A DNA stretch of 64,000 bases from positions 62,001 to 126,000 of the forward strand of contig CAMPDV010000057.1 in the NCBI GenBank assembly GCA_946699065.1. The letters are read 5' to 3'. Made by a program: the position numbers and the translations under genes. The DNA comes from Loxodes magnus (Eukaryota; Ciliophora; Karyorelictea; Loxodida; Loxodidae). The notes below the pieces were generated by a model. The model did no database searches. It worked only from the letters and a program-made list of their open reading frames with translations, and was not told the origin of the DNA. Shown one piece after another: positions 48,989 to 61,204 of the stretch (positions are counted from its first letter, which is position 1; each line of letters begins with the position of its first letter).

Positions 48989-51900
48989 TCATCTATTCTT
49001 TCTTTCACTCCTTCTACTCGATTTTTCAAATGCTTCGAATTTGATTCTACTACTTTTGGAAAATTGTTCTTCCTAATCTTCTCTAATTGCATTTTACTAT
49101 TTTTTTTTCTGATAGACTTGAATAGCAATATTTGGAAACTTCATGAGTATGCTCTTTTTAAGAAAGCTGATATACTTTTTAATTTGCTGTATAATAAATT
49201 ACTCTTCTATTAGTATTGAATTTAGAGTATTTGATATAGCTTCCTAACTATACTTTTATATTCTAGCAGTCAAAGAATCCTTTTCAAGAAATTAAGAAAT
49301 CTAGGTCATTGACTCGTATTCTACGGAAATAGTTAGGAGGAATAACTTTTTATTTCTGAATGATGGCTTACAGTTTCATTATAGAACTTCTTTATAGTGT
49401 TGAAGTTTTTCTTCATTTGGGCATTATCTCCATCTTCCTCTTCTTCTTCTGGTGGAAAGAGCCATTCTTCCAATTCTTTGAAAAGATCTTTGTCAATGTT
49501 GACTTTGAGATTATCAAGATAAAAATCGATTTACTCAAATACTTTCCACTTAGCTCGTTCCTTTTAATTAATGAACTTATCCTTTATCCTTAGTTGGAAA
49601 AAGTCATCATTGCTTTCAATTTTTAGAGGTTCTATAATAGGTTTTCCAAAATGAAAAACAGTTATTTTGTGAATATCCAAATCCTTTTAGCCAGAGCAGT
49701 CTTAATTAAATAAGAAGAAACCTTTAAAGTTTAATACTTGTATCTCTACAAGAGCGTCAAAGTGCTTGTTCATTTTAAGAACGAGCTCTTCTATGTTAAC
49801 TTAGATTTATCTTCAAGGTAATTAGCATGTCTAGATAGTCTTCTAAGAATCTAACGAATCCTTTATGAATCTACATATGTCATTCCATCCTTTTTCTTCA
49901 AGTTCTTTATTCCTTTCAGCGTATAAATTTTAAATGGTTTGAGATATTTTATCTGAAAGCTCCAATTCAACACGCTCAAATAAAATTCCTGTTATTACAT
50001 CAAAAAATATTTGGAATTCATCGCTTTCAAAGCTGCAAATTACATTAGGGATAGATAGATGAATTAATTGTCTTCTATCCTGCAACTTTGAATCAGAGTT
50101 CAGACCCCATAAAAATGGATCGATTCTGTTTTCATTTAAAGGGTACTTAAAAAACTCTATTTTAAGTTCAAGTATTTGGCACTAGAAAACCTAGCGAAGT
50201 TAGATTTCTTAGTCGAATATCCATAAAATAGGCATATTACAATCAATTCTTTTGTGTCATATATAGCTGCATATCCCATATAAACTCAATTTAAGTTCGA
50301 ATTTCGGATCATACATAACTGAATCCATAGCATGTTCCATAGTTACAGATAAAGTACAAGAATCTGAAAGGACAAGTATTTATGATCCAGTAGTTTCGTT
50401 TTATAGAGAGAACTATGGGTTTTAAATGATTATTACTAGTAATCTTTATTTCTCACTGAGAAAGAAATGAGAGCCTCTCTTTTATGGAGAGGCTTAGGCT
50501 GTTTGCATCGTTTTTCGTTTTCTCTTAGGAAGATTTTTTAGCAAGTTCTAGATTTTCTTTTCAATAGACATTGTAAAAATTCCCTTAAAACCTGATATCT
50601 TTAGAATGTTTTCGTTATTCCTTGTTAGTTCTATTATCTCAATGTTAGAAACTACATTCTGACTTTAATAGGATAGAGAAAAAATATCTTTGCTAGTTTG
50701 CTTAGGTGGTACGAAATAAGTGCCATCCCATTCCGATATTATAGTTTGGCAAATTCTTAACTAGGCATAAGGAATTTAAATAAGATTCTTAGGCTTCTTC
50801 TTTACTTTTGTTTCTCCTGTAATTTCATTAATAGTAACCTAGAATCCTTCAAAGTTGGACTTAGTAGCATTATCGATGTTTTGAAATACCACTATCAAGC
50901 CTTAAATAACAACACTTTCAAATATAATTTTAACAGGAATTTCTTTAGCCATTAGAGCTCTTTGAGAAAACTAAAGCTCAGTATATCATTCTTGTCTGAC
51001 TTTATTAATTAGCTTTTCAGTTTTTTATACAGGAGGAAACTTGAAGATTGCTTTATTCTTTTTGTACATATTAAAGAATCTTTTAAAATGGTCTGCGAAA
51101 TCTGCTTGATATGTGAATTATGAAAACTAACGATCTCCAGGGAAAGATTTGATATGGATACTCTAAATGTTAAGTTAAAGCTTGTTTGCTCTAAATGAAT
51201 TCAAAATATCTTTCAAAGTATGATCATCAGGCTTTATTCAATGGTTATTATCTTGACAGCTCCATATAGTATTTCCTTAAAGTTCCACATGAGGAACTTA
51301 GATCCAAGATCTTTCGTACAACTTCATTTAGCTTCTAAGGAAGTTGGTTCTATTCACAACTAAATTGAAATGTTGATTCTTCTATTGTAGTACAAACTTA
51401 TCAACCAGTAGCATAAAAGCTTCGTCTGAGTAAGGATTAACAGAGGAAAGTAGATCTACATGAATCTTTTCCACTATCACTTTGTTTTGCCCATGCATGT
51501 TATATCTTATTCTGTCATAAAGCTCTAACTTCTTAGTTAAAGATTATTTCTTTACCAAAGCTGTTATGTAACTTCTTCTAAAAGCTTCTCTAAACTCCTT
51601 CAAAGCTGACAGCGTGCAAAGTCCAAAACTTAAATAAAACTACTTTATGGACACTTGCTAGTTGAAATGAAACTTAGTTGAGAACCAGGGAGATCCTTCA
51701 ATTTTAGAGACGGAGATAATGATATTATTTTATACTTCCAGGTCCCTCAAATCGAATAGATCATAATAGTAATCTCTTAGTTTGCTTTTAATTTCTGATA
51801 TCTACAAATGAAATTTTAATCCTAGTAGCTTATCAAAGTAGTCAATAGGAGGTAGAGTATATTAATCATATTTTTGCATTTGTAAGAACATCTCATTTTC

Positions 51901-53982
51901 CGTATAGCCTGGAGTATCAATAGTTCAATTAACGTTTTTAAATTCTACTACATTTAGGAAGATTTTTTTTTTCTGCTATTCCTTCAACAGTTTTATTATT
52001 ACCTTATGATCTTCGTTTGATATATTAGCTTCTAATATTTTATTAAGCACCTTTCACTTATTCCAGATATGCATTTCATAAAAGTTGTCATAAAATATCA
52101 TTTTTATTTAATTTATTTAGTTGTGTACATGGGATTTAGAAAGGATAAACAGTTTTGCTGGTTTTACATCAGGACTAAATAGTTCTCTACATCGCTTGGT
52201 AAATTTTGATGCTTCGTTTTTAGCATTATAGAAAACGTGACCGATATGTACCTACTCAGGGATTTCTACTACTACTTCATTAAAAAATAGCTCTATTCAT
52301 GAAAATTTCTTATCCTACTTTTACTCAACTAGCTTCGCATCGTAAATAGTTAGCACTTTTCAGAAATGGTCTTCTTAATGACATATCAGTTCCGTTTTTT
52401 CAATTTGGAGAGTGGTGGAAATAATTGGGTCTATAGACATGACTACTTGCTAAGCGTTTAAAACGATTCCTATATCTTTATTGAATTAAGTGTCGAAGTT
52501 TAAATGGTGAATTTTTCATTTTACTTACGATTTAGTTCTAATTTATTTCTTAGGATTTATCTTGAACACTTTCTAGATTTCTAATGACTCTGACAATATA
52601 TCTAGAATATCCTAAGTTGGCGTTTAAACTTCTAGCGATTTTATTTCTAGATCAATTATATCCTGTAAAGATGAAAAGTTAGCGCTTGACTCTATATGAT
52701 CGACCTTAAATATTTAACTGTTCTCTTACTTGTGCTTAGCCTCTCCTTATATATTCATTCCTTTTACTTATACATAAAGGTCATCTTTTTATGCTTTGAC
52801 TCAAGAAGCTGAGAAGTTTTGAATCAAGCATTGAAAGTGCTATTGTTAAAAGAAGCTGTATAGGTTGATATCAAACCTGCCATTTAGAACAAAATCGAGT
52901 TATCATTTGATGAAGTCTTAAGACTTTTATTTCTTCTTTCGAAGAATTTCAACTATAGTAGCAGCAAAATGTCTGCTAAATCCTACCTTTAAATCGTCAG
53001 AACAAGACATTTTCATTTTTTTAAAGGTTAGAGATCTATTATGTTGGTAAGTTATGTCTTAAGCAAAGAAATTTTCTTCCCCCATCATGCAAACTCTAAT
53101 ATTCTTAAATTGATAAGACAAAAGCTCAGGGAGTCTTCTATAAATGAGTTGATCTACTTTCAAGTCTGTTGTGAATTCATTGTTATTTCTCTTATTTTCC
53201 TCTAAAGCTATTGGAAAGGTCTTAAAATTTTAACTAGGATGCACTTTTATTTAATAGTCGATTTTGTTAATCGTTAGTTGGAATTCCCCTAATCTAGTAT
53301 CAGTTTGCTATTAATTAGGATTGATATTCATAGGATTATAAGAGGCATTTAGTTAGTCCATTATGTTATAATAATTCTATATCGAGCATGTTTCAACTTT
53401 CCCAAACGCAGATTCAACTACTCCTTTTACACTCATTGACTTTTTAATATCTTCTCACGTTTCTTATAACTAGAACTAAAACTCAACATCCCAATTAGCA
53501 AAGGTTATAATGTCTTTATTTTAAAGAAAGATTGATGAAGTAGAAGCTGATCATAGTACTTTGTCAGATACTCTGATAAGAAAGGATCGTTAGTGGAACG
53601 TTCAAAGTCCTTTCTTAATTTAAAAGTTATAGACAAGGAAGTTGACTTTTCTTAGCATAGTGTTATATATCCATTAAAGCTTCCTCACGTTATACTTTTT
53701 ATTTATAGGGGTTGTAGCGTTATGATACCTCTCTACTATCAACACAGGATTATCTATCACTATCGTTCATTTCTACCTCTTTCTACAGATATAAATTTTA
53801 TCCACCCTTAGCTTGTAATTCTTTTTCTGCATACTCAAATTTCTGAAGATTGTTGGAAATCATCCTGCATCAGCTTAAAACTGGAACCGCTTATACTAAT
53901 ACTTCAAATAAAGTAAAGGAAGGAATGTAATCATTCGAAGGATAAAAAAGAAGGTCACAGCGAATAGTAGTATGATGAGCAT
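48989..53982 (-). CDS. BLTP2/FMP27/SABRE-family bridge-like lipid transfer protein
   Basis: Exons 53982-49372, 49355-49203 and 49186-48989 encode 1653 residues. An N-terminal membrane anchor (MLIILLFAVTFFFILRMI) is followed by GWFPTIFRNLSMQKKN and KIYICRKRQKWTIVIDNPVLI, as in the ER-anchored start of BLTP2 (KIAA0100/Hobbit), FMP27 and plant SABRE. Farther on, LELYDRIRYNMHGQNKV recalls the 'RY..HG' block of the FMP27 GFWDK domain. Later segments are IHLSIPNVICSFESDEFQIFFDV and, after the first intron, YFRRIRVNDLDFLISWKG near the C-terminus. The long alternation of beta strands fits a hydrophobic-groove lipid bridge at ER-plasma membrane contacts. It is shorter than the animal proteins (about 2,200 residues). 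Two 16-nt introns are needed near the 3' end; the protein then ends SSRRSERKNR at TGA. Confidence 0.85.
49187..49202 (-). other. 16-nt intron in the BLTP2-like gene
   Basis: GTAATTTATTATACAG on the minus strand, phase 0. Joins FNTNRR to QIKKYISFLKK, leading to the TGA. Confidence 0.8.
49356..49371 (-). other. 16-nt intron in the BLTP2-like gene
   Basis: GTAAGCCATCATTCAG on the minus strand, phase 0. Splicing opens the conserved YFRRIRVNDLDFLISW block. Confidence 0.83.
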
Positions 53983-54470
53983 ATTTATTAAATGTACAAT
54001 TTAGTTATTTATATAATAATCACTTCATTCTTATTTAATTCAAATCACTGTGCTACGCTTTTTATATCCCTTCTAATCCATTATATCCAGTTTATATACG
54101 TTTCATTTATAAAATATATAACATAAGTAGAAAAATCCTTCTCTTATCTACTGCTATGTTTCCACTTCACTTTCTACTAGTAATCCTTATAGTAATGTTT
54201 TGATCTTTATACCTTCAGAGTTATTATTAACCTACTCAATTAGCCTTTTCTAATGGCTTGGTACTTAGTTCATTTGTAACCATCTTCCTTGCTTATAGCC
54301 AAGAATAGTTTAGCTCTTTATCCTTTAACGTTATTTAATGAGTATAAAGGTTTTATAGAACTAGCAGGTAATTAGTAATAGTAAATTTTAATCTAAGTAA
54401 AAGGGTTAAATTATTATAGAAAGGGATTAGGTAATAAAGTGAAAGGGAAATTAAAATAGAGATAAAAATG
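53983..54470. other. Intergenic, about 490 bases (divergent promoters)
   Basis: Between the divergent BLTP2-like and coiled-coil genes. AT-rich. It may include the true start of the latter, which lacks an in-frame ATG at its apparent beginning. Confidence 0.45.
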
Positions 54471-57400
54471 AAAAGCAGGAATTATAAGCTAGAAGTATCG
54501 TTTTTAAAATAGAAGCCTCTATTCAATGAATCACTAGAACTAGAAATATCTAAAGATATTGAAAGCTTCCATTAAGATAAAAGCGCTAGAATTGTTAATT
54601 CTTTTGTATATGCTAATAAGGCTAAAGATTCTGCTATAAAAAACCCTTATTCTGTGGATGTTTCTTATCTTAGAGAAAGGAAATAAAAGAGGACTACTTC
54701 GTAGTTGGGGGAGAAGTAGTAGGGCTATTCTAACTTTAAAGAGATGAAAGAAATGATTAAGAATAGGTCTCAATCTTCGTTGCTTGAAAGCTAGAACATT
54801 GATATTTATTAGAAAATCAGTAAGGTTATTACAACTAAGTCTAACCCTTTAATTTTCCATAAGACTAGAAACGCTTCATTGGATCTAACTAGACTATAGA
54901 ATGTTTAAAATGAGAACAGTCCTTATAGTAATGATTTAGGTCCTCCAACAGGAAGGAAAGATATAGTTCTACTTAAGTAATGGTTAGATTACATGTTTAA
55001 AAGTACTAATCAAACTAATGACAAAGAGCTATAAGTAGTACTAGCCTTGGCTTTTAAAGAGCTAGCAAGGTAGAATAAAGTTTTATGCCTTGAGAGAGGA
55101 GAAGTTATGGATTTTATTTGAGAGAAGCAGCTTTACCTTTGAAAAAAATAAGAAAAGGCTTTCAAAATTTAAATTCTAGAACTTACTAGAAAGGTTTAAG
55201 ACATTCAGCATAAGCAGGAAGAGATTCTTCTTAAAAATACAGTTAATTCAGGTATGAGTCACTAATCAGAGCAGGAAGAGAATAAAATAGAACTGTTTAA
55301 AGATAAAATTAATAAAATAAAGCATAAACTTAAGTAGAAAACTGTCTAAGTTTCCACTTTAAACTAAAAGATTGATGAACTTAATGACTAGAACCAAAAT
55401 CTTAGGCATTAATATGAGAAATCAATGGAAAGAGTTAAAATGCTTTCCAAAACGACGGAGTTACTTTTAAACTACTCAAAGCATTCCGTAATGAAAGATT
55501 ACGAAAAATATTCTGATAAAGTAAGCTCAGAACTATAAAAATCAAATTTGCATGATAAAGAGAGTCTCTAAACAGTCTTAAATCAAGCAGTGTATTTATT
55601 TACATCAGGCAACATGTTGAAGTAGACATAAATGTAAGTGCCTAATATATAGAAGTGAAGAAATAGTTCAATACAACATGAAGAATAAAGAAGTCTAAAC
55701 AGAAAAAGGCGCATTGGATCACTATATCTTTCTATTCTTACAATAATATGCCAAAGAATTACTATAAGCCTTTTACACCAATATGTAGAATAAGTAATTC
55801 CTTAGTAAATTAAAGCTATCCAAAAGAGTTTCTAAGTAGATTAAAAAAACTTTATATGCTGATGTTGAGGTTTAGACTGATTCTGTTATAATAGAATATA
55901 ACAATTTTGATACCAATAACTAAGACTATTTAAATAAGTCATAAAACTCTGATACTAATGATCTTCCTTAGTAAGTCTAGGATCAAAATAATGAAAAAAT
56001 AGAAGAAAATTTACCTAAAAAAGATTAAAAAAATCAGAACTAAGAAACAAAAATTGAACAGAAAGAAGAATAAACCTAAGATTAGAACTAGAGTTAATTA
56101 AACTCAAATAGCGAGAAGAAGGATCAAGTTTAGTAAGAAGCTGAATAATAATAGAGCGAATAATAAAATCTTATTAAGAGTGACTAAGGAATAGTTTAAG
56201 TTGAAGAAGCGTAAAAAGAGGAAGCGTAAAAAGAGGAAGGCAAAAATGAGGAAGTTAAAGAAAATAATTAAAAGAAGGAAGCAAAGCAAATTGAAAAAAG
56301 GCCTGCAACAAAAAGCAGACCTCAATCTCAGGAGAAATAAGAAAATGTACTTCAAGTTAATTTTCAAGTTCCATATGATAAATAATAATAATTACAACAA
56401 AAGAATCCCTAACTATTTGAATGATTTGAAAGTAATTAAGATATTAATAGGCAACTTAAATCATAAGCATCTTCAAAACGTTCAAGGATGAAATCACGAG
56501 AAAAATCAAGAGAGAAGAAATTAAATGTTGAAGGCTTAGATGAATTGTTCCATGTAAGGTTAATAAAGGCAATAGATTCTCTATCGAATTAAATTGTAAG
56601 AGTAGCTTATGAGCAAAAATTAGATAAACTAACTGATGATTAAGAATTCAATAAAAAAGGATGAAAATTGAGAAGTCTTCTAGAACATATGGGAACTGCA
56701 AAAAAAGACAGTTTAAAGGCTCCTCTTTTACTCCAGCACGAATGCTAGACTGACTTATCTTATGACTTTTTCTTATATGCTTAAACTTTGTATAGACATG
56801 TGTCAAGCACAATTCCAGAAAAGAGTAGTAAAAATAAGTCTCCAAAAAAAGGAAAAAAAGAAAAGAACAAATCCTAAAGTTAAGACAACAGTCCCGAAGA
56901 AACTGAAGCAAAGCCTTTGGAAAAAAAGTAAAAATAAGCAGTAAAAAACTTTGGGGCAAAGCCTAATTTTGATATATTGAATAAAATGAACAATTAATCC
57001 TAGAAAGTCCATCCTTGCTGAAAACTGATAACAAAAATGTAAAAAGTGATAAGTAAGCATTAACATACAGAGCTAGATAAAAAAGTATTTGTAACTATTG
57101 GACCAAAAAGTCTTACTAAAGTAATAACATCAACTTATAATGAGAAGCTCATTATGGGTAAAGAATATCCAGCCTTTAAAAAAAGAAACTTAACTGAGTT
57201 TTTTTTTGACTTACTGGTGGTAATTTTTGATATAGTATAAACATGGAGTGAAGAAAATAGCGTTACGTAAGTTTAAAGAATGCATAGCTAGTGCGGTCTA
57301 AAATAAGGACTGGTCTTAAAGAATAAGCACATTCCTTCGCTTTTTAAGAATAGTAGAAGGAGATTAAATTGAGCAAGAAGATTTTACATTCTATCTAAAT

Positions 57401-58205
57401 TGCTACGATCTAATGCAGTAATAGACAGTTTGCATGAACATACCCTAAGATGATTTTGATAAGGTTTATTACATTCCCTCTAAGAGAGCTCTTCATTTCT
57501 CCTAAACTTACTTCTAAGAAAGACTTAATAAATGAAGATATGACAGTCTAACTAAGCAGGTAATTAACTATTCAGATAGAAAAACTATGCATATATGATT
57601 AGAAAAGCAGAGACAAGAAAATTGATAGAGAAAGGTTCCTTCTACTTATGCTTCAAAACTTCTAGTTCTTAAGATCTGTGGCTTAAAGCTTATTCCTTAA
57701 TATTTTTAGTGCTGAAAAGTTCTAATCAGTTGATTAAGAAAAGTATAACCAAGTTATCTCATGTATTGACACTAAGTCTGCATAGAAATAATAGTTCAAG
57801 GCTCTGTTTAGTGACTATTCTGATTATAAAGGAGTCTTAACTTTTGGGATGCTTTAAGGTATAGCTGTAGAAAATAACTTTTTTAGCTTCTCATTTGAAC
57901 TTGACAAAAAAGATATGGAAGAAATTAAGTTACAAGAAGAATTGGAAGCCTATAATAGAGAAGTAGAGTAGATGTAGAAATTGAAGGAAGCAAAATAAGT
58001 TCAAGAAAACTTGCAAGAACAGATAGAGAAAAAAGAACAGGAAGAAAAGAAAGAAAAGAAAGAAAAGAAAGAAGAGTCAGAGTAAGTTTAGAAAAATGAG
58101 TAAAGTATACAGAAACAAGAAGATGAAAAGACTCAAAGCAAATAAGATACAGTTCCTATTGTAGGTGACTAGCCTGTTATAGAAGTAGTAGCTGAACAAA
58201 CTTGA
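54471..58205 (+). CDS. Large coiled-coil protein, start unresolved, probably ciliary
   Basis: Probable exons are 54471-55633, 55653-57219, 57236-57559 and 57576-58205 (about 1227 residues). Coding texture starts at about 54471 (EKQDYKLEVSFLKQKP), but the only nearby ATG (54469) is one base out of frame. The first in-frame ATG is 54744, so a start, an unseen intron or a base error is missing. The middle is Gln/Glu/Lys-rich with repeats (EEAQKEEAQKEEG). The globular C-terminal third includes ECIASAVQNKDWSQR, EDFTFYLNCYDLMQQQ, FDKVYYIPSKRALHFSQ and LLMLQNFQFLRSVAQSLF, then a KKEKKEKKEE tail and VVAEQT at TGA. Introns of 19, 16 and 16 nt are each required for frame. Family not recognised; the texture is like axonemal adaptor proteins. 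Confidence 0.72.
55634..55652 (+). other. 19-nt intron in the coiled-coil gene
   Basis: GTAAGTGCCTAATATATAG, within a codon. Splicing joins MLKQTQ to SEEIVQYNMKN in one frame. Confidence 0.8.
57220..57235 (+). other. 16-nt intron in the coiled-coil gene
   Basis: GTAATTTTTGATATAG, phase 0. Joins FFFDLLV to YKHGVKKIALRKF. Confidence 0.8.
57560..57575 (+). other. 16-nt intron in the coiled-coil gene
   Basis: GTAATTAACTATTCAG, phase 0. Joins WRYDSLTKQ to IEKLCIYDQ. Confidence 0.82.
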
Positions 58206-58704
58206 TAAATTAGTTTACTTCTGTATAGTTTTTTCCTTCTATTTTATCTACAAAATTTCTAACTATTAATGAACAAAGTACAAAGATACATCTGAACGTA
58301 AGTAGAAGTTAATATCCCATACAAAAGCTAGCACAAAGCTACATAAAACAAGAACATGATATTGAATAGTTTACTATGTAAAATATATAGCAAAATCCTT
58401 AATATTTAAATACCAGATTTTGATATTAATCTCTAAATTTTTTCTGTTGATAATTTGACTTAATTTGGTACATTTTTAATAGTTTTCTAGTTTGCTATTA
58501 ATATCTCTTATAGTATTCTATCTTTAGAAAATTGATATCAAATTAAAGCTGGAAATGAAGTTACTTGCTTAGAGTAATCAAAATTAGAAGATGAATTCGA
58601 TTTTTTTTAATTCAAGTAGTAATAAAATTAAGAATGTGAATAGATTAAACGTTAGGTTAGTAGGTTATTATTTAAATTATGACTGTTAATTGACAATCAA
58701 ATAA
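58206..58704. other. Intergenic, about 500 bases (convergent 3' ends)
   Basis: AT-rich, nothing recognised. Confidence 0.5.
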
Positions 58705-60276
58705 TCAAATTCTTTTTTCTACTTTATAGGTCTCTAGAGGAACTGCTCGTGCTAGAAAAGTTTAAGCATCAAAGCCTTGAGGAAAGGAATATTGATTTCT
58801 CTAAGGAGAGAGTTGGGAATAAAGAGGAGAAACTAAAACGTGATTTTTTGTTTCGTTTGCCTTATTTTCAACTAATTTTCTAGCATTTTTGGCTTTAACT
58901 GCTTTTCAATCTTTTGCAAACCTATTATTTTTCTCAACATTACTAAAGCTAGAAATTGTAATAGAAGCATTTTTAATTTTGGATCTTTAGCTTTTCAATG
59001 ATTAATATTATTTATGTGGATACTCTTTTGTTTATTGCTACATTTGGTTTAATAAGCTCTCTCTTAAATTTATGGCTTTACCTGTAAAAAAGGGAACAAA
59101 TTGCTAGTTTGGATCAATTTGCTTTTTTGGTTAAGGACTTAAGCTTCTTGAATATTTAGGAGGCTTATAGTCCTATTTTTTCCTAAATAAGCTGTTATAT
59201 GTATTTTAGGGTCTTTGTTTACCTGAGGAAATGTAAGATGATTTCAAAGAACTGCAACCTTCATTAAGTTTAGGGTTAAAAGGACAAGTTTTGAGTAGAT
59301 CAGACTCTTGCTATTGGGTTAATTATCTTATTTTTTACATTTTTTAATCTAGTCACCTTTAGTTCCTTTTAGCTACCTTCATTACTGAATCCTTCTCTTC
59401 AATTTCAATTTCTTGTTCCTTAGCTACTTCTTACCCAATTACTCCCTAATTTAAATTAAGGCTTTCACTTGAATTTTTTCTCTTAGACATTGTTTAAATA
59501 AGAGCATTTTCACTCAATTTACCAATATTTCCAGGAGGTTAATTAAAAAGAAATTATGGTTTTTGGTTATTATCTCTATAGGAAGGATCATAAGGAGGAA
59601 CTATGACGTTATAATTTAGATTAACATAACACTCAGGTACATGAACTTAACATGGCTGAGTTGAAGCTCCAGGATAATGTAGTTGCAATGATCTATAATA
59701 AGATTTTCTCTATTCAACTAAGTCTTTAAACAGTTCACAGCCTTATTAATTTTTCTAATTTATCCTTTAAGTTTTGACTAAGCTAATTCTAGGTGAACTT
59801 ACTTCACTTAAACATAACGAATTAGTCATTTTCTTATTTGTGGAAATCTCTGAAGCCAATTTTTCAGATTAAGGAGTTTCTTACCTTGAAAGAGCCTTTT
59901 AGCTTTATGAATGTTTCTTAAAGCCAGCATTATCATATTAAATCTAGATTTTCTTAAGGATTTCTTTACTAGTTTCGCATATCTTAGGTTTGAAATCAAA
60001 CTGAGATAGTTCTTTCTCTTTTTACTCTTTAAGCTAATTAATCCTATCCTAAGCTTCTTTATGCCTTCTTAATATATGAGCCATTAAATGCTGAGTTCTA
60101 TACTTATCCTCTTATTTTCTAGCTCTTATTGGAGTCACTACTTCCTGTGTCTTTTGCTTAAAGCTTCTTTAATGAGAATCTAGATAAAGTCTATTGAATA
60201 CATTAGATTTAGGAGAAAGTAATTATGAAGGAACATTACATTCTCTTTTTTCGGCTGAAATTTAGTTATCCTACAT
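58705..60276 (-). CDS. F-x-P motif protein, probably cytoskeletal
   Basis: A 523-residue intronless basic protein starting MQDNQISAEKRECNVP. Its N-terminal third is a charged helix (ILRRHKEAQDRINQLKEQKEKE) leading to FDFKPKICETSKEIL. A second unit reads TCPFNPKLNEGCSSL. These F-x-P-K-(I/L) motifs resemble those of the EF-hand gene at 18984-20926. A Pro/Tyr-rich middle (YNVIVPPYDPSYRDNN, NQPPGNIGKL) lies between them. The C-terminal part is low-complexity and basic, ending LETYKVEKRI before TGA. A GTAAAG..AAG string near 59080 could mimic an intron, but reading through keeps a sensible frame (DWKAVKAKNARKLVEN) and a TGA end. Function unknown; microtubule or cortical association is inference. 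Confidence 0.7.
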
Positions 60277-61204
60277 TAATAAAAAAAGCAACAAGAATTA
60301 AATTATTCACCGCTATAAGCTATGAAAATTACTACCTTTCTAGATCTTTTTGATTCAACTTAGTTCTACCAAGCTATTAGTTCAAATTAAGTTAAAAACA
60401 GATTTTCGATATGATATGCACAAATAATTAACTCCTAAAAATAAGAGTTTTGATTGATATTCTACCTAACTTCCTCTAATTTCCCTTAAATAAGATGTCT
60501 CTTTCTTACGTTTCTATGTAAATACACAATATAGTAATTCTAGTTAACCTATAATGTAACTAATATATACTTAATACATACTAAATTGATCAACTATATA
60601 GCTAGTTTATTTCTTATTTATTTGCTCCAACTAAAACTGATACCAAAGTTAAGCGTAGTATTCTTTTTTAACTGACTAAATAACCAATTTATTTCTTCAT
60701 AGTATTAGAATATCTATAAATGCACCAATATACTAAAAGTACCTTTTCATTGTTCCTTATACTCTTAAATAATAATCTCTCTTTGCTATCCTAATTATAG
60801 TCTATATACTTGCCACATTTTTATCTTCTCAATCTTAATTAGAAATATAGTGTCTACATGAATAAATGCGCCTATTATTAGTATTTCCCTTATAAGCTCA
60901 AATTAGAACTAGTTTTACTGATTATATTAACTATTCTTTTCCATAGCTTGACTTTAGTGCCTAAATAAAATAAGTAAAAATAGTTTCCCATATACCTATC
61001 AAAGGTAAAGGAACCTAGAAGTTATAAAGTTATCCTTATTGCTACTAGTTATGCATATAATATCGCTTGATAATGAAGCTGATATTAGAAAGTTATGCTT
61101 AATTAGGATATAATTAGTAGATTTTATGCTAAGATTTAAGGAATTAAGGATGAAAGTAAGATTTAGAATTAAAGGTTTAAATGAAATAGACAAGAAATAA
61201 AGTG
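60277..61204. other. Intergenic, about 930 bases
   Basis: AT-rich. Lies upstream of the F-x-P gene and downstream of the deubiquitinase, both on the minus strand. No feature recognised. Confidence 0.5.

Noticed and set aside
56104-57066. Hydrophobic minus-strand ORFs of about 87-103 codons
   Set aside because: Antisense of the Lys/Glu-rich part of the + strand coiled-coil gene.
55370-58205. Possible transposon or retroelement remnant in the Lys/Glu repeats
   Set aside because: The repeats are codon-level low complexity inside one spliced gene; no terminal repeats, target duplications or integrase/RT motifs seen.
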